Source: Lachnospiraceae bacterium
Lineage (GTDB): Bacteria > Bacillota > Clostridia > Lachnospirales > Lachnospiraceae
Direction: 5' to 3'
Assembly (NCBI GenBank): GCA_025758065.1
Contig: CP107199.1
Location: 660,001 to 724,000 of the forward strand
DNA: 64,000 nucleotides
Below, piece by piece: positions 49,794 to 58,158 of this stretch (position 1 is its first letter; the number at the start of each line of letters is the position of its first letter). The notes beneath the pieces were generated by a model that saw nothing but the letters and a program-made list of their open reading frames with translations, did not search any database and was not told the DNA's origin. Position numbers and translations under genes: made by a program.

Positions 49794-51377
49794 CTACACT
49801 CCCACCTCTTTTACCAGAAGCAGTCTCTGGCCCGCCTTGATCTGCTCTCCCGGAAGTTCATTGGTGGTAATGATATTTCCCATAGTGGTATGGAATTTTT
49901 TTGCAATATCCCACAGTGAGTCACCTTCCTGTACAATGTATCCAGCTATGCCGGGAAGTGCCTGCAGTGCCTTTAGATCCAGCGGTTCTTCTTTTACTCC
50001 TGTGATCACAGTTTCCGTTACAGGTTCTAATATCATAAAATCAAGGGCTGCAGCTGCCCTGATCTCCACAGTATCATTCCCGGTCATAAGTGCTGCCAGC
50101 TGCTCTAAGGCTGTATCCAGCTGATACACACTGTTTTTTGTAATACCAGATGCCTGGGCACTGCATTTAAAGGGGATCTGGCGGGAAACAGAGCGGACCG
50201 GTGCTTTATCATCACTGGTAAGATAAAGAATGGTCACATCTAATACCCCCTCTATCAGCAGACTGTTTTCCTGAGGCTCTGCCTCATCCAGCTGGATGCT
50301 TCCCTGGGTATGGCAGATCTGTAAAATGCGTTCTGACTGCCCCAGATGTATTTTCTCCACGATCCGGGGTTTGCATACATTTTTGGCGATCAGCCGCTCG
50401 TATTGAAGTTTTTTTGTCTCCGGGATCAATTTACTGCTGTTGGAATACATATCCCGGATCAGGGTTTCCTCTTTTTCTTCGTATAACCTGATATCCAGTT
50501 CCAGTACCACATCCACGTCCAGCTCCCGCATCTGTCCCTCTGCATCCGGCTTTACTTCTATTTCCCCGTGAGACAGCCTCACAGATACCTGTGGGATCTG
50601 GCCTTCATGGGCCTGGGATATCTCTATATCCCCGGAAAATGGCAGCACCTCTTCCATCCACTGTACCGGCATGTTTTCTTCCTCTGTTTCATAAATAACA
50701 AATACATTTAACTGGCCTTCCAGATACAGACGTCCCTCTAAAGGCTTTACCGTCTGATTTCCAATATGGATCTCCTTCCATAAAAGCCTGGCAATATCCG
50801 GTCTTCCTCCTGTAACAGCTGTATTCTCCCGGATACGGTAGGTATCTTTCCTGTGTAATGCCAGCACCACCGGTGAGATGATCCCAGTCCTTACTTCCGG
50901 CACATCTTTTTCCGGTATCATGCCGCCTTCTGTCCCGGACATTTTCACATCAGAAGCTGCATATGCATTTTCCTCTCCTTCTGCCCGTATCTCCACTGTA
51001 ATAACTGCCTGGACTCCCAGCTTCCTGGAATTGATCATTTCTGCCTTCATATCCTCCAGGATCCAGCTTGTTGTTACATCATCCCCCTCCTTAAGACCGG
51101 GTACATTTACCATTTCTTCAAAAGGAATATTACCTCCTAAAGTCTCCAGACCGCCATTTTCCTTCCTGTAAAGGACCGCAAATTCCATTTTTCCTTTTAT
51201 GGTCATTTTCTCATCCTGGATTCTCCCATTTTCCCCAAGGATCCTTGCATTATCTAAAATAACTTGATCCATATCCTCTAATGTGTCCGGAACGATAAAA
51301 TCTTCATCCAGAGTGATCTGGGTCACTGCATTTCCTTTCCACTGGTTCATATGTATCTGTTTCTTTATTAATTCCAT
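49794..51377 (-). CDS. sipL: Spore coat/morphogenesis protein SipL (SPOCS + LysM)
   Basis: About 527 residues. Three SPOCS (DUF3794) blocks (for example VPDTLEDMDQVILDNARI with KGKMEFAVLYRKENGG; ELDVDVVLELDIRLYEE; NSLLIEGVLDVTILYLTSDDKAP) and a C-terminal LysM (YIVQEGDSLWDIAKKFHTTMGNIITTNEL). In Clostridioides difficile SipL joins SpoIVA through the LysM to build the coat, so the organism should sporulate. The ATG at 51377 follows an AGGTG that lies in the 3' arm of a strong hairpin. Confidence 0.92.
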   Translation of the reverse strand: MELIKKQIHMNQWKGNAVTQITLDEDFIVPDTLEDMDQVILDNARILGENGRIQDEKMTIKGKMEFAVLYRKENGGLETLGGNIPFEEMVNVPGLKEGDDVTTSWILEDMKAEMINSRKLGVQAVITVEIRAEGEENAYAASDVKMSGTEGGMIPEKDVPEVRTGIISPVVLALHRKDTYRIRENTAVTGGRPDIARLLWKEIHIGNQTVKPLEGRLYLEGQLNVFVIYETEEENMPVQWMEEVLPFSGDIEISQAHEGQIPQVSVRLSHGEIEVKPDAEGQMRELDVDVVLELDIRLYEEKEETLIRDMYSNSSKLIPETKKLQYERLIAKNVCKPRIVEKIHLGQSERILQICHTQGSIQLDEAEPQENSLLIEGVLDVTILYLTSDDKAPVRSVSRQIPFKCSAQASGITKNSVYQLDTALEQLAALMTGNDTVEIRAAAALDFMILEPVTETVITGVKEEPLDLKALQALPGIAGYIVQEGDSLWDIAKKFHTTMGNIITTNELPGEQIKAGQRLLLVKEVGV

Positions 51378-51379
51378 AA

Positions 51380-51437
51380 AAAACACCTGCCGTTTTCATA
51401 GTCTTTTACGAAAGTCTATGCGGACAACAGGTGTTTT
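51380..51437 (-). terminator. Hairpin between cysE and sipL, covering the sipL ribosome binding site
   Basis: Outer arms AAAACACCTG/CAGGTGTTTT (51380-51389, 51428-51437) and inner arms CATAGTCTTT/AAAGTCTATG (51397-51406, 51411-51420). On minus the outer arm is followed by a T run, so it can terminate cysE mRNA. The same arm contains the AGGTG used by sipL. Confidence 0.7.
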
Positions 51438-51463
51438 ATACTTAAATATATTTCCTGAACCTT

Positions 51464-52102
51464 TTACTGTTTCTCCAGTTTTTCCTTTAACTGACGGATT
51501 TCTTCTTCCATCTGGGACATACGCTCTTTCATCTGCTCATATTCTTCCAAAGTCATAGTCTCTTTCCGTCTTGGAATGGTCACTCCGTCCTTTTTAATCG
51601 GTCTTGCCGGGATACCAACAGCTGTTACATTGTCTTCCAGCGGTTTTAAAAGCACTGCGTTGGCAGCAATGGAACAGTTGTCACCCACTTCAAATGCACC
51701 TAATATCTTGGCTCCGGCACCAACCATTACGTTGTTTCCAAGAGTAGGATGACGCTTGCCCTTCTGGGTTCCTACACCACCCAGAGTGACACCCTGATAA
51801 ATGGTACAGTTATCGCCAACCACCGCTGTTTCACCAATGACTACACCCGAACCATGATCAATAAGAATGCCATGGCCTAACTGTGCTCCCGGATGGATCT
51901 CGATCAGGGTGAAAAATCTGGCGATCTGTGAGATCAGTCTGGCTATAAAAAACATCTTATGCTTATAAAACCAGTGTGCAAACCGGTGCCAGATCAGTGC
52001 ATGGATCCCCTGATACAAAAGCAAAACTTCCAGAGCGCTTCTGGCCGCCGGATCCCGTTCCTGTACTGCCTTAATGTCCAGCCAAATATCTTTAAATATC
52101 AT
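51464..52102 (-). CDS. cysE: Serine O-acetyltransferase
   Basis: About 212 residues. Makes O-acetylserine for cysteine synthesis. An N-terminal helical part (LDIKAVQERDPAARSALEVLLLYQGIHAL) and a left-handed beta-helix of hexapeptide repeats (IEIHPGAQLGHGILIDHGSGVVIGETAVVGDNCTI, VTLGGVGTQKGKRHPTLGNNV), then a charged coiled-coil tail (MKERMSQMEEEIRQLKEKLEKQ), which may replace the usual CysK-binding C-terminal Ile. The ATG at 52102 has AAGGGAG; the frame to 52198 lacks a better start. Confidence 0.95.
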   Translation of the reverse strand: MIFKDIWLDIKAVQERDPAARSALEVLLLYQGIHALIWHRFAHWFYKHKMFFIARLISQIARFFTLIEIHPGAQLGHGILIDHGSGVVIGETAVVGDNCTIYQGVTLGGVGTQKGKRHPTLGNNVMVGAGAKILGAFEVGDNCSIAANAVLLKPLEDNVTAVGIPARPIKKDGVTIPRRKETMTLEEYEQMKERMSQMEEEIRQLKEKLEKQ

Positions 52103-52133
52103 AATACTGCTCCCTTCTGAAAATGATGGATTA

Positions 52134-52165
52134 GTACATCGTTTCGAAAATGATGTACCAGTATA
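52134..52165 (-). promoter_or_regulatory. cysE promoter and overlapping inverted repeat
   Basis: An extended -10 TGC-TATACT (-10 at 52160-52165, minus) is followed at the start point by GTACATC-N11-GATGTAC (52134-52140, 52152-52158). A direct repeat GAAAATGATG (52119-52128, 52146-52155) also spans it. It is a candidate operator for sulfur control; no T-box or known riboswitch was seen. Confidence 0.45.
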
Positions 52166-52228
52166 GCATATGAACAATTTCCAGAAAAGAGTGTTCACAC
52201 CAATTTCTGCTTTTTTAGTTACCTTTTA

Positions 52229-52253
52229 GTTACAGTCATGGCTGAACTGTAAC
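52229..52253. repeat. Joined or solo end of the MITE-like family (25 bp)
   Basis: GTTACAGT-CATGGCTGA-ACTGTAAC is a perfect 8-bp inverted repeat. The minus strand GTTACAGTTCAGCCATG is identical over 17 bases to the left end of the copy at 48602. It looks like a remnant with the internal part lost. It abuts the stop of the PrcB-like gene. Confidence 0.65.
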
Positions 52254-52257
52254 ATTT

Positions 52258-52680
52258 TTACCGGAACACAACCGGCAGTTCCAAAAGTTCTGTTTTTACC
52301 ACAATATAAGGGCTGGAGCTTTCTGTTCCTGTATTTTCTCCTGTTTCCGGTCCTTTTAACTCTGTATCAATAACAATGGAATTCCCCGTCAGATACAGTT
52401 CATTAACACTGATGCTGTATCCGCCGCCTTCCTGTGGCCCATATCCAACAGCTATGTACAGATTTTCATCTGTAGAATAAGTCATTTTAAAGGGAGCTGA
52501 TGTTTTCTGGGCGATCAGCGTCTGTAATTCCTGTGGAAGTTCACTGTCCGAAACAGGCATGATCTCCAGATCACGTACTTTCTCCTCTTTTTTGTCCAGA
52601 ATGCTGCAGCCGGATAAGAGCAGGGAAAATACTGTCATCCAGATGCAGACTTTACATAATAAATCCTTTACTTCTTTCAC
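52258..52680 (-). CDS. Lipoprotein with PrcB-like domain
   Basis: 140 residues. The lipoprotein signal (KVCIWMTVFSLLLSGCS with lipobox LSGC at about 22-25) is followed by a domain (EIMPVSDSELPQELQTLI, YIAVGYGPQEGGGYSISVNELYLTG, VVKTELLELPVVF) like PrcB, a partner of the Treponema dentilisin protease. No protease gene is near. The start codon is GTG, and the GGGAGA ribosome binding site lies in the 3' arm of the ilvE terminator hairpin. It is probably an envelope protein. Confidence 0.75.
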   Translation of the reverse strand: MKEVKDLLCKVCIWMTVFSLLLSGCSILDKKEEKVRDLEIMPVSDSELPQELQTLIAQKTSAPFKMTYSTDENLYIAVGYGPQEGGGYSISVNELYLTGNSIVIDTELKGPETGENTGTESSSPYIVVKTELLELPVVFR

Positions 52681-52683
52681 AAA

Positions 52684-52727
52684 ATATCTCCCGGATATAC
52701 TGTTACAACAATATATCCGGGAGATAT
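52684..52727 (-). terminator. ilvE terminator hairpin overlapping the ribosome binding site of the lipoprotein gene
   Basis: A perfect 15-bp stem (52713-52727 with 52684-52698, 14-base loop) followed by TTTTG on minus. The distal arm contains GGGAGA, 7 bases before the GTG start of the lipoprotein gene. Confidence 0.8.
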
Positions 52728-52756
52728 GATATCTATGTCTGTCTGTTTAATATCTA

Positions 52757-53782
52757 TCAGCAGATCTTTCTGATCCAGCCTTCCGGAGCTTCAATACGTC
52801 CCATCTGGATACCGGTTAAAGTATCATACAGCTTCTTGATCACTGGTCCCATTTCGTCCATGCCGCTTGGGAAACAGATTTCTTTGCCGTGGTCTACTAC
52901 CTTGCCAACAGGGGAGATAACTGCTGCAGTACCGCAAAGTCCGCACTCAGCGAAGTCACCTAACTCAGACAGTTTAACCGGTCTCTGAGTAACCTTTAAA
53001 CCAAGATAATGCTCTGCAACGTATACCAGAGAACGTCTTGTAATAGAAGGAAGGATAGAATCAGACTTAGGAGTAACAACCTCGCCATCCTTTGTTACAA
53101 ACAGGAAGTTTGCACCGCCGGTCTCCTCTACATAAGTTCTGGTTGCCGGATCCAGGAACATGTTCTCATCAAATCCATTTGCATGTGCTACTTCATGTGC
53201 ATGAAGGCTCATTGCGTAGTTCAGACCAGCTTTTACATGGCCTGTTCCGTGAGGTGCTGCACGGTCAAAGTCGCTGACACAGATAGTGATCGGCTTAGCG
53301 CCGCCCTTGAAGTATGGTCCAACTGGTGTAACAAACATTCTGAACTGATATTCATGGGATGGCTTAACACCGATAACAGGACCTGAAGCAAACATATATG
53401 GACGGATGTATAAGGTTGCGCCGCTTCCGTAAGGCGGAACCCACGCTGCATTTGCCTTAACAACCTGATCCAATGCATCTAAGAATTTTTCCTTAGGGAA
53501 TACTGGCATTTCCAGTCTCTCGGCAGAAGTCATCATACGTTCTGCATTCATATCAGGACGGAAGGTAACGATGCTTCCATCTTCTGTTGTATAGGCCTTT
53601 AAGCCCTCGAAGCATTCCTGGCAGTACTGTAAGATACCTGCACACTCATTAATCGTAACATTGGAATCAGCGGTCAGAGTTCCCTCGTCCCATGCTCCAT
53701 CTTTATAATTTGATACATAACGCATATCAGTTGGCATATATGCAAAACCAATATTTGCCCAGTCAAGATTTTTCTTTTCCAT
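52757..53782 (-). CDS. ilvE: Branched-chain amino-acid aminotransferase
   Basis: 341 residues, fold type IV PLP enzyme that makes or degrades Leu, Ile and Val. The PLP Lys is in GTGHVKAGLNYA, followed by FLDPATRTYVEETGGANFLFV and a final CGTAAVISPVGKV (phosphate cup). This is the longer eukaryotic-like BcaT group common in Firmicutes. GGAGG precedes the ATG. A 98-base leader shows no leader peptide or T-box. Confidence 0.96.
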   Translation of the reverse strand: MEKKNLDWANIGFAYMPTDMRYVSNYKDGAWDEGTLTADSNVTINECAGILQYCQECFEGLKAYTTEDGSIVTFRPDMNAERMMTSAERLEMPVFPKEKFLDALDQVVKANAAWVPPYGSGATLYIRPYMFASGPVIGVKPSHEYQFRMFVTPVGPYFKGGAKPITICVSDFDRAAPHGTGHVKAGLNYAMSLHAHEVAHANGFDENMFLDPATRTYVEETGGANFLFVTKDGEVVTPKSDSILPSITRRSLVYVAEHYLGLKVTQRPVKLSELGDFAECGLCGTAAVISPVGKVVDHGKEICFPSGMDEMGPVIKKLYDTLTGIQMGRIEAPEGWIRKIC

Positions 53783-53886
53783 GATCTTATATCCTCCGTT
53801 TCTTTTACTCAGATTTTCTCGGAATCTTTCTGTCTAAAACCTAAAATGCCTTACTATTTTTGACCGCTGTAACTAATTTAATGCTC

Positions 53887-53915
53887 ATTATAGTCTCATT
53901 ATTTCTGAAAATCAA
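53887..53915 (-). promoter_or_regulatory. ilvE promoter
   Basis: TTGATT (53910-53915), 17-base spacer, perfect TATAAT (53887-53892) on the minus strand. Confidence 0.75.
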
Positions 53916-54017
53916 TGAAAATCTGTTTCATATACTATGCAATTCATGCATATCTGATATAACTGCGGGATTTAGCATATGCTTACACTATAGTTACTGG
54001 ACACGGGCAGTTCATTT

Positions 54018-56372
54018 TCATTGTGTAACGTCACAGCCACATTCAGACACCATCGCCGGTTTATGTTGTTCTACGAACCGGCAGATAAGCGGGGACGGGC
54101 TGCCATAATAGGCAGTCATATCATCCATATGGATATCAGCTGTTTCCAAAAATTCTATATGCTTACTATGACAATATTTTTTTAATACCTGGATCACTTC
54201 ACCCTTTTCTGCCGCAGAAATGATCTCCCACATTGCAATATCATATGGGTACAGGCATACTGCCACTTTCAGACGATCCGGATACTGCGCCATGACCTCA
54301 AGCCGTTCTTTCACTTTATCAAGTGCAGCAGCCGTATTCTCAAAAAATTCATTTTCACCAATGCAATAAAGAAGTGTTTTTTTCTGCCCGCTTCTGTTCT
54401 CTGGAGTTTCCTGACAATTTTCCACACCCAAAAATGCGCAGACCGGCTCTATTTTTTCATTCCAGACTGCTCTTGTATCTTCACCTGCAAATGCAGTCAG
54501 GTGATCTGCAAACAGCTCCTTCATAGCAGAAGACTCTATTAAAATCTTGTCAGCATACATGGCCCCCGGCATAGTCAGGCTGTACTTCAACCCATATACA
54601 TCTGTAATATCATCTTCCGTAAAGTCATTAACCCCCTGGGGCATCATATAGATAAGGCAGTTTGTGTACTGTTGAAGCCGTTTTGCGTAATATGCCGGTG
54701 GAATCGTCAGATATGGATTCTCCCCATCATATGGATTCTGGATCACAATGGCCGCAAATTCATAAAACTGCATCTGGATAGCCGTCCATGGTATAACATT
54801 TAAATGATCCGGATATTCCTCTCTCTTATCATTTCTGTCATTTCCCTCTTTCTGTGCCGTGATCTCTCCATATGGATCTTTCGTAAACAATGGCAGCGGT
54901 GTCACGCAGACCTCTGTATTTTCCTGCTGTTTATAATGGTCATACATCTTCTGCATTTCTTTCCACCGTTTAGGATCATCCGGTAAAAAGGCAACCAGTT
55001 TTTTATGGATGATCTCCTTTTCAACCGTCTGTTTCATCTGAACAAATGCCTGCTTCAATTCTTCACATAAGTTTTTGTTCTCTGCTCCACCGGACAGTGC
55101 GTTATATACATGAAAAAGCTTTTCACAATACGCTTCCAATACCACAACACATTTCTTTGCTGACGGATGATGTTCTCCTTTCATCTGCTCAATATAATTG
55201 CCCAGATCGATCACAATGTCCTGGCACTGTGCCAGTATATTAAGCATATGCTCTATATCATCTGCCACTAATCCGCTGCCTGCTTTCCCCTGCATTCCCT
55301 CAATAAATGCATTATGCAATTCCTGGATCGTCTGCAGCGCATCGGCAGCGGTGTTCTGCATCGTGTGGTCACTTTTTGTCAGACTAATATTCTGGCGCAG
55401 CATTGCCCTGTCAAATGTAAATTCCGGCAGTTTAAAATCAGCAACCGCCTGCAAACTTTTGCGCTGTGCTTCAAAATACGGATAATCATGTCCCCCCCAC
55501 ACTTTATGGATCTTAAAATAATCATAATATTTATGGCTCAAAATTTCGTGATAGTCGGCAGGCACCGGCATCGTCGTATTTTCAAATGGAAGTCTTACAA
55601 ATTTCCCGTAATATTTTTTATCCTCTCCACGTTTTCCCAACAGCCCCCATGGGAATATCTGCGCCATCCTGTCAGACTGCTCTTGCGGCACACGGGCCAT
55701 CTGTTCCTCTGCCAGACGGTACAATTCGATCCCCATATGACGAGCATCCAGTCTCCTGTTAAAATTCTTATGATATTTTTGTTCCAGCTTTTTTAAATTT
55801 TTCTCCTTGACTGCCGGTGTAACATTTCCCCCAACAATCATGTCCGCAAATGCGATAATGTATTTCACTTCCTCACATCGCTGCTTTTCCTTCTGCTCAT
55901 CTTTATACAGATAATCCAGCACAAAAATATCAATTGCTGTCAGATACGGGAAATTATGAAACTCTTTCAGATGATCCAGATCATAGCATATATGTTCATG
56001 ATTAACAACACGGGCTAAAAACTCCCAGTGGTCTTCCTTATGTTCATAATCATGAATGCAAAAATGTTCCGGCAGTTCTGTCCTGGCCACTTCTTTAAAC
56101 CGGACGTAATCCTCCCGTTTCATGCAGATATCCAGATCATCATCCCACGGCACATATCCGCCGTGGCGCACAGTTCCAAGGATCGTTCCCCAGTCTGCAA
56201 AATACGTGATGCCATGCTTTCTGCAGATGGTATCGATCACATCCAACACCTGTAACTGCGCCGCCCATGCCTGTTTTATCACTGTGGGAATAAAAAATCC
56301 GTTTCTCACTTCATCTCTGAAAAAATCCATTGAAATTTCTTTCATCTGCCCTGCCTCTTGTATACCATTCAT
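54018..56372 (-). CDS. LicD family phosphotransferase with C-terminal glycerophosphotransferase-like domain
   Basis: 784 residues, two parts. Residues 1-330 are LicD (KHGITYFADWGTILGTVRHGGYVPWDDDLDICMKREDY with the metal-binding WDDDLD), which transfers phospho-groups such as phosphocholine from a CDP carrier to glycans. A helical linker (330-470) is followed by a C-terminal domain with PLPLFTKDPYGEI, YEFAAIVIQNPYDGENPYLTIPP and CLIYMMPQG, a pattern seen in clostridial CDP-glycerol-transferase-like proteins. With the CDP-polyol genes directly upstream, it may attach polyol phosphate to the surface polymer. 17 bases separate it from the dehydrogenase. Confidence 0.8.
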   Translation of the reverse strand: MNGIQEAGQMKEISMDFFRDEVRNGFFIPTVIKQAWAAQLQVLDVIDTICRKHGITYFADWGTILGTVRHGGYVPWDDDLDICMKREDYVRFKEVARTELPEHFCIHDYEHKEDHWEFLARVVNHEHICYDLDHLKEFHNFPYLTAIDIFVLDYLYKDEQKEKQRCEEVKYIIAFADMIVGGNVTPAVKEKNLKKLEQKYHKNFNRRLDARHMGIELYRLAEEQMARVPQEQSDRMAQIFPWGLLGKRGEDKKYYGKFVRLPFENTTMPVPADYHEILSHKYYDYFKIHKVWGGHDYPYFEAQRKSLQAVADFKLPEFTFDRAMLRQNISLTKSDHTMQNTAADALQTIQELHNAFIEGMQGKAGSGLVADDIEHMLNILAQCQDIVIDLGNYIEQMKGEHHPSAKKCVVVLEAYCEKLFHVYNALSGGAENKNLCEELKQAFVQMKQTVEKEIIHKKLVAFLPDDPKRWKEMQKMYDHYKQQENTEVCVTPLPLFTKDPYGEITAQKEGNDRNDKREEYPDHLNVIPWTAIQMQFYEFAAIVIQNPYDGENPYLTIPPAYYAKRLQQYTNCLIYMMPQGVNDFTEDDITDVYGLKYSLTMPGAMYADKILIESSAMKELFADHLTAFAGEDTRAVWNEKIEPVCAFLGVENCQETPENRSGQKKTLLYCIGENEFFENTAAALDKVKERLEVMAQYPDRLKVAVCLYPYDIAMWEIISAAEKGEVIQVLKKYCHSKHIEFLETADIHMDDMTAYYGSPSPLICRFVEQHKPAMVSECGCDVTQ

Positions 56373-56389
56373 TTTCCTGTTAGCTGCTG

Positions 56390-57436
56390 TTACGTAACCG
56401 CCATGATCTTCATATGATCCTCTGATCTGTTCCCCATGATCTTAAATCCCCGGTCTAATCCTTCCAGCTTATACCGATGGGAAATAAGCTGTGAAGGAAC
56501 AATCTTTTTTTCTTTTAGCAGATACACTGCCATATGCCAGTCATCTGTCACTTCCCTTGTAAAAGAAGAATTCCATGTTCCAGTTACGGTCAGCTGATTT
56601 CTTAAAATCTTCCAGTAAACCTGCTTATCAAGCAGCATGTCCGAATATGGGTTTCCAACCAGACAAACCTTTCCGCCCGGCGCCCCATGCTCAATTGCCA
56701 GTGAAAAGGTTTCATTTTTACCAACACATTCAAAAAAAACATCTACCCCGGTTCCTCCGGTCTTTTTATCCAGCCATGCATCCACATTTTCCGACCTGAT
56801 GTCACAAAACTGTTCTTCTTTGATGCCAAGCTTTAAAATCATTTGTTTTTGGAATTCCTTGTTTCCAATTACAAGGAGATCCTTCACATTCCGTTCCAAT
56901 AAAAGCATGACGATCAGCATTCCGATCGTCCCCAGTCCGCACACGGCAACCGTATCCTGGTATGATGCACCCACACGCCGCAGTGCGTGGCATGCCACTG
57001 CCATTGGTTCCAGCATCGCTGCCTCCTCATATGAAACAGTTTCCGGCAGTTCGATCAGATTGCTCTCCGGCACTGCCACATACTCCGCAAATCCCCCATC
57101 CTGTCTGGAACCAAGGTAGCTGTAATTTCTGCATAGCTCATACTGTCCTTTCCTGCATGCGATACAGCTGCGGCAGGGAATTAACGGAAAAATGCCGACT
57201 CGTTTATTCTGCCATTTTGCATCCGTATTTTCGCCGGTCTGCACTACCCGGCCCGCAAATTCATGTCCCGGGATCAGCGGCATCCGGTGCGCGCCGGTCT
57301 GATAGATCCGTGGAATGTCCGAGCCGCAGATTCCCGCCGCCTTCACTTCCACTAAAACCTCATGCTCCCCGGGCAGTGGCTTTGACACCTCTTTATATTG
57401 GATCTTCCCGATATCTTCAAGCACCCATGCCTTCAT
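56390..57436 (-). CDS. Zinc-dependent polyol-phosphate dehydrogenase (MDR family)
   Basis: 348 residues. Catalytic zinc ligands in AGICGSDIPRIYQ and IPGHEFAGRVV; the structural zinc in CRSCIACRKGQYELC; the NAD(P) motif VAVCGLGTIGMLIVM. It most resembles galactitol-1-phosphate or sorbitol dehydrogenases. Its start overlaps the cytidylyltransferase stop (ATGA), so it should reduce a pentulose 5-phosphate (ribulose or xylulose) to the polyol phosphate used by that enzyme, like TarJ with TarI in ribitol teichoic acid synthesis. The product stereochemistry is open. Confidence 0.82.
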   Translation of the reverse strand: MKAWVLEDIGKIQYKEVSKPLPGEHEVLVEVKAAGICGSDIPRIYQTGAHRMPLIPGHEFAGRVVQTGENTDAKWQNKRVGIFPLIPCRSCIACRKGQYELCRNYSYLGSRQDGGFAEYVAVPESNLIELPETVSYEEAAMLEPMAVACHALRRVGASYQDTVAVCGLGTIGMLIVMLLLERNVKDLLVIGNKEFQKQMILKLGIKEEQFCDIRSENVDAWLDKKTGGTGVDVFFECVGKNETFSLAIEHGAPGGKVCLVGNPYSDMLLDKQVYWKILRNQLTVTGTWNSSFTREVTDDWHMAVYLLKEKKIVPSQLISHRYKLEGLDRGFKIMGNRSEDHMKIMAVT

Positions 57437-58158
57437 TTTGAAATTTCTCCCATCGTATCCTCTTTTTGCGAAATAAATTCCCTGAAACGTTCCAGGTCTG
57501 CCCTGGTCGTAATTTTATAATTTCCCTCATCACCCGGTATCATCACAATGTCCATCCCACCAAGGACCGCCGCCTCCGTTGAACCGTTGATCTGGAAAAT
57601 CCTGTGGGGGAGAAGCCGCTCATTGGCCTCATAGTATTTCCCCAGTACAAACAGCTCCGGCGCCTGTCCGGCAAAAATCTCCCCCCTGTTTAGCAGGGAT
57701 GACACATGTTTTCCGTCACTGCTTACATAAACGGTATCCTTCATCGGAAGGACCGGAATCACTCCGTCATGTCTCTCCAGAGCATTGACGCATTCCGTGA
57801 TCAATGCCCCTGGCAAGCACGGACGCGCCCCATCATGGACCAGCACGGTATCATCCGTCCCCGCCGCATAGGTTAAAATGTCCCGAAGGCCATTGTAAAT
57901 GGAGAGCTGGCGGTTTTCCCCCGGATTTGAAAAGCCCCTGAATTTTTTATTTATATCATACCGCTTCAGACAGCTGCGGATCGTCCCCTGCCATTCTTCC
58001 TGCGCCACGATCTGGACCGCGTCCACCAACGGATGCCGCGACAGCCGCTCCAGACAATACGACAGAAGGATCCGTCCTCCCACTTCTATATACTGCTTTG
58101 GCATATCCCCGCCGAGCCTGCTGCCGACTCCGCCGGATAAGATCAGTGCTGTGTTCAT
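57433..58158 (-). CDS. IspD/TarI-family cytidylyltransferase (CDP-polyol synthesis)
   Basis: About 241 residues. ALILSGGVGSRLGGDMPKQYIEVGGR is the CTP-binding start; VLVHDGARPCLPGALI and NGSTEAAVLGGMDIVMIPGDEGNYKITTRADLERF are further family motifs. IspD and TarI share this fold. The coupled dehydrogenase favours TarI-like synthesis of a CDP-polyol (CDP-ribitol or isomer) over isoprenoid synthesis. The ATG at 58158 overlaps the epimerase stop (ATGA); the frame open to 58287 is ignored. Confidence 0.85.
   Translation of the reverse strand: MNTALILSGGVGSRLGGDMPKQYIEVGGRILLSYCLERLSRHPLVDAVQIVAQEEWQGTIRSCLKRYDINKKFRGFSNPGENRQLSIYNGLRDILTYAAGTDDTVLVHDGARPCLPGALITECVNALERHDGVIPVLPMKDTVYVSSDGKHVSSLLNRGEIFAGQAPELFVLGKYYEANERLLPHRIFQINGSTEAAVLGGMDIVMIPGDEGNYKITTRADLERFREFISQKEDTMGEISK

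Noticed and set aside
57433..58158. Housekeeping IspD of isoprenoid synthesis
   Set aside because: Fold-compatible, but ATGA coupling to an epimerase and a polyol dehydrogenase favours CDP-polyol synthesis; it cannot be fully excluded.
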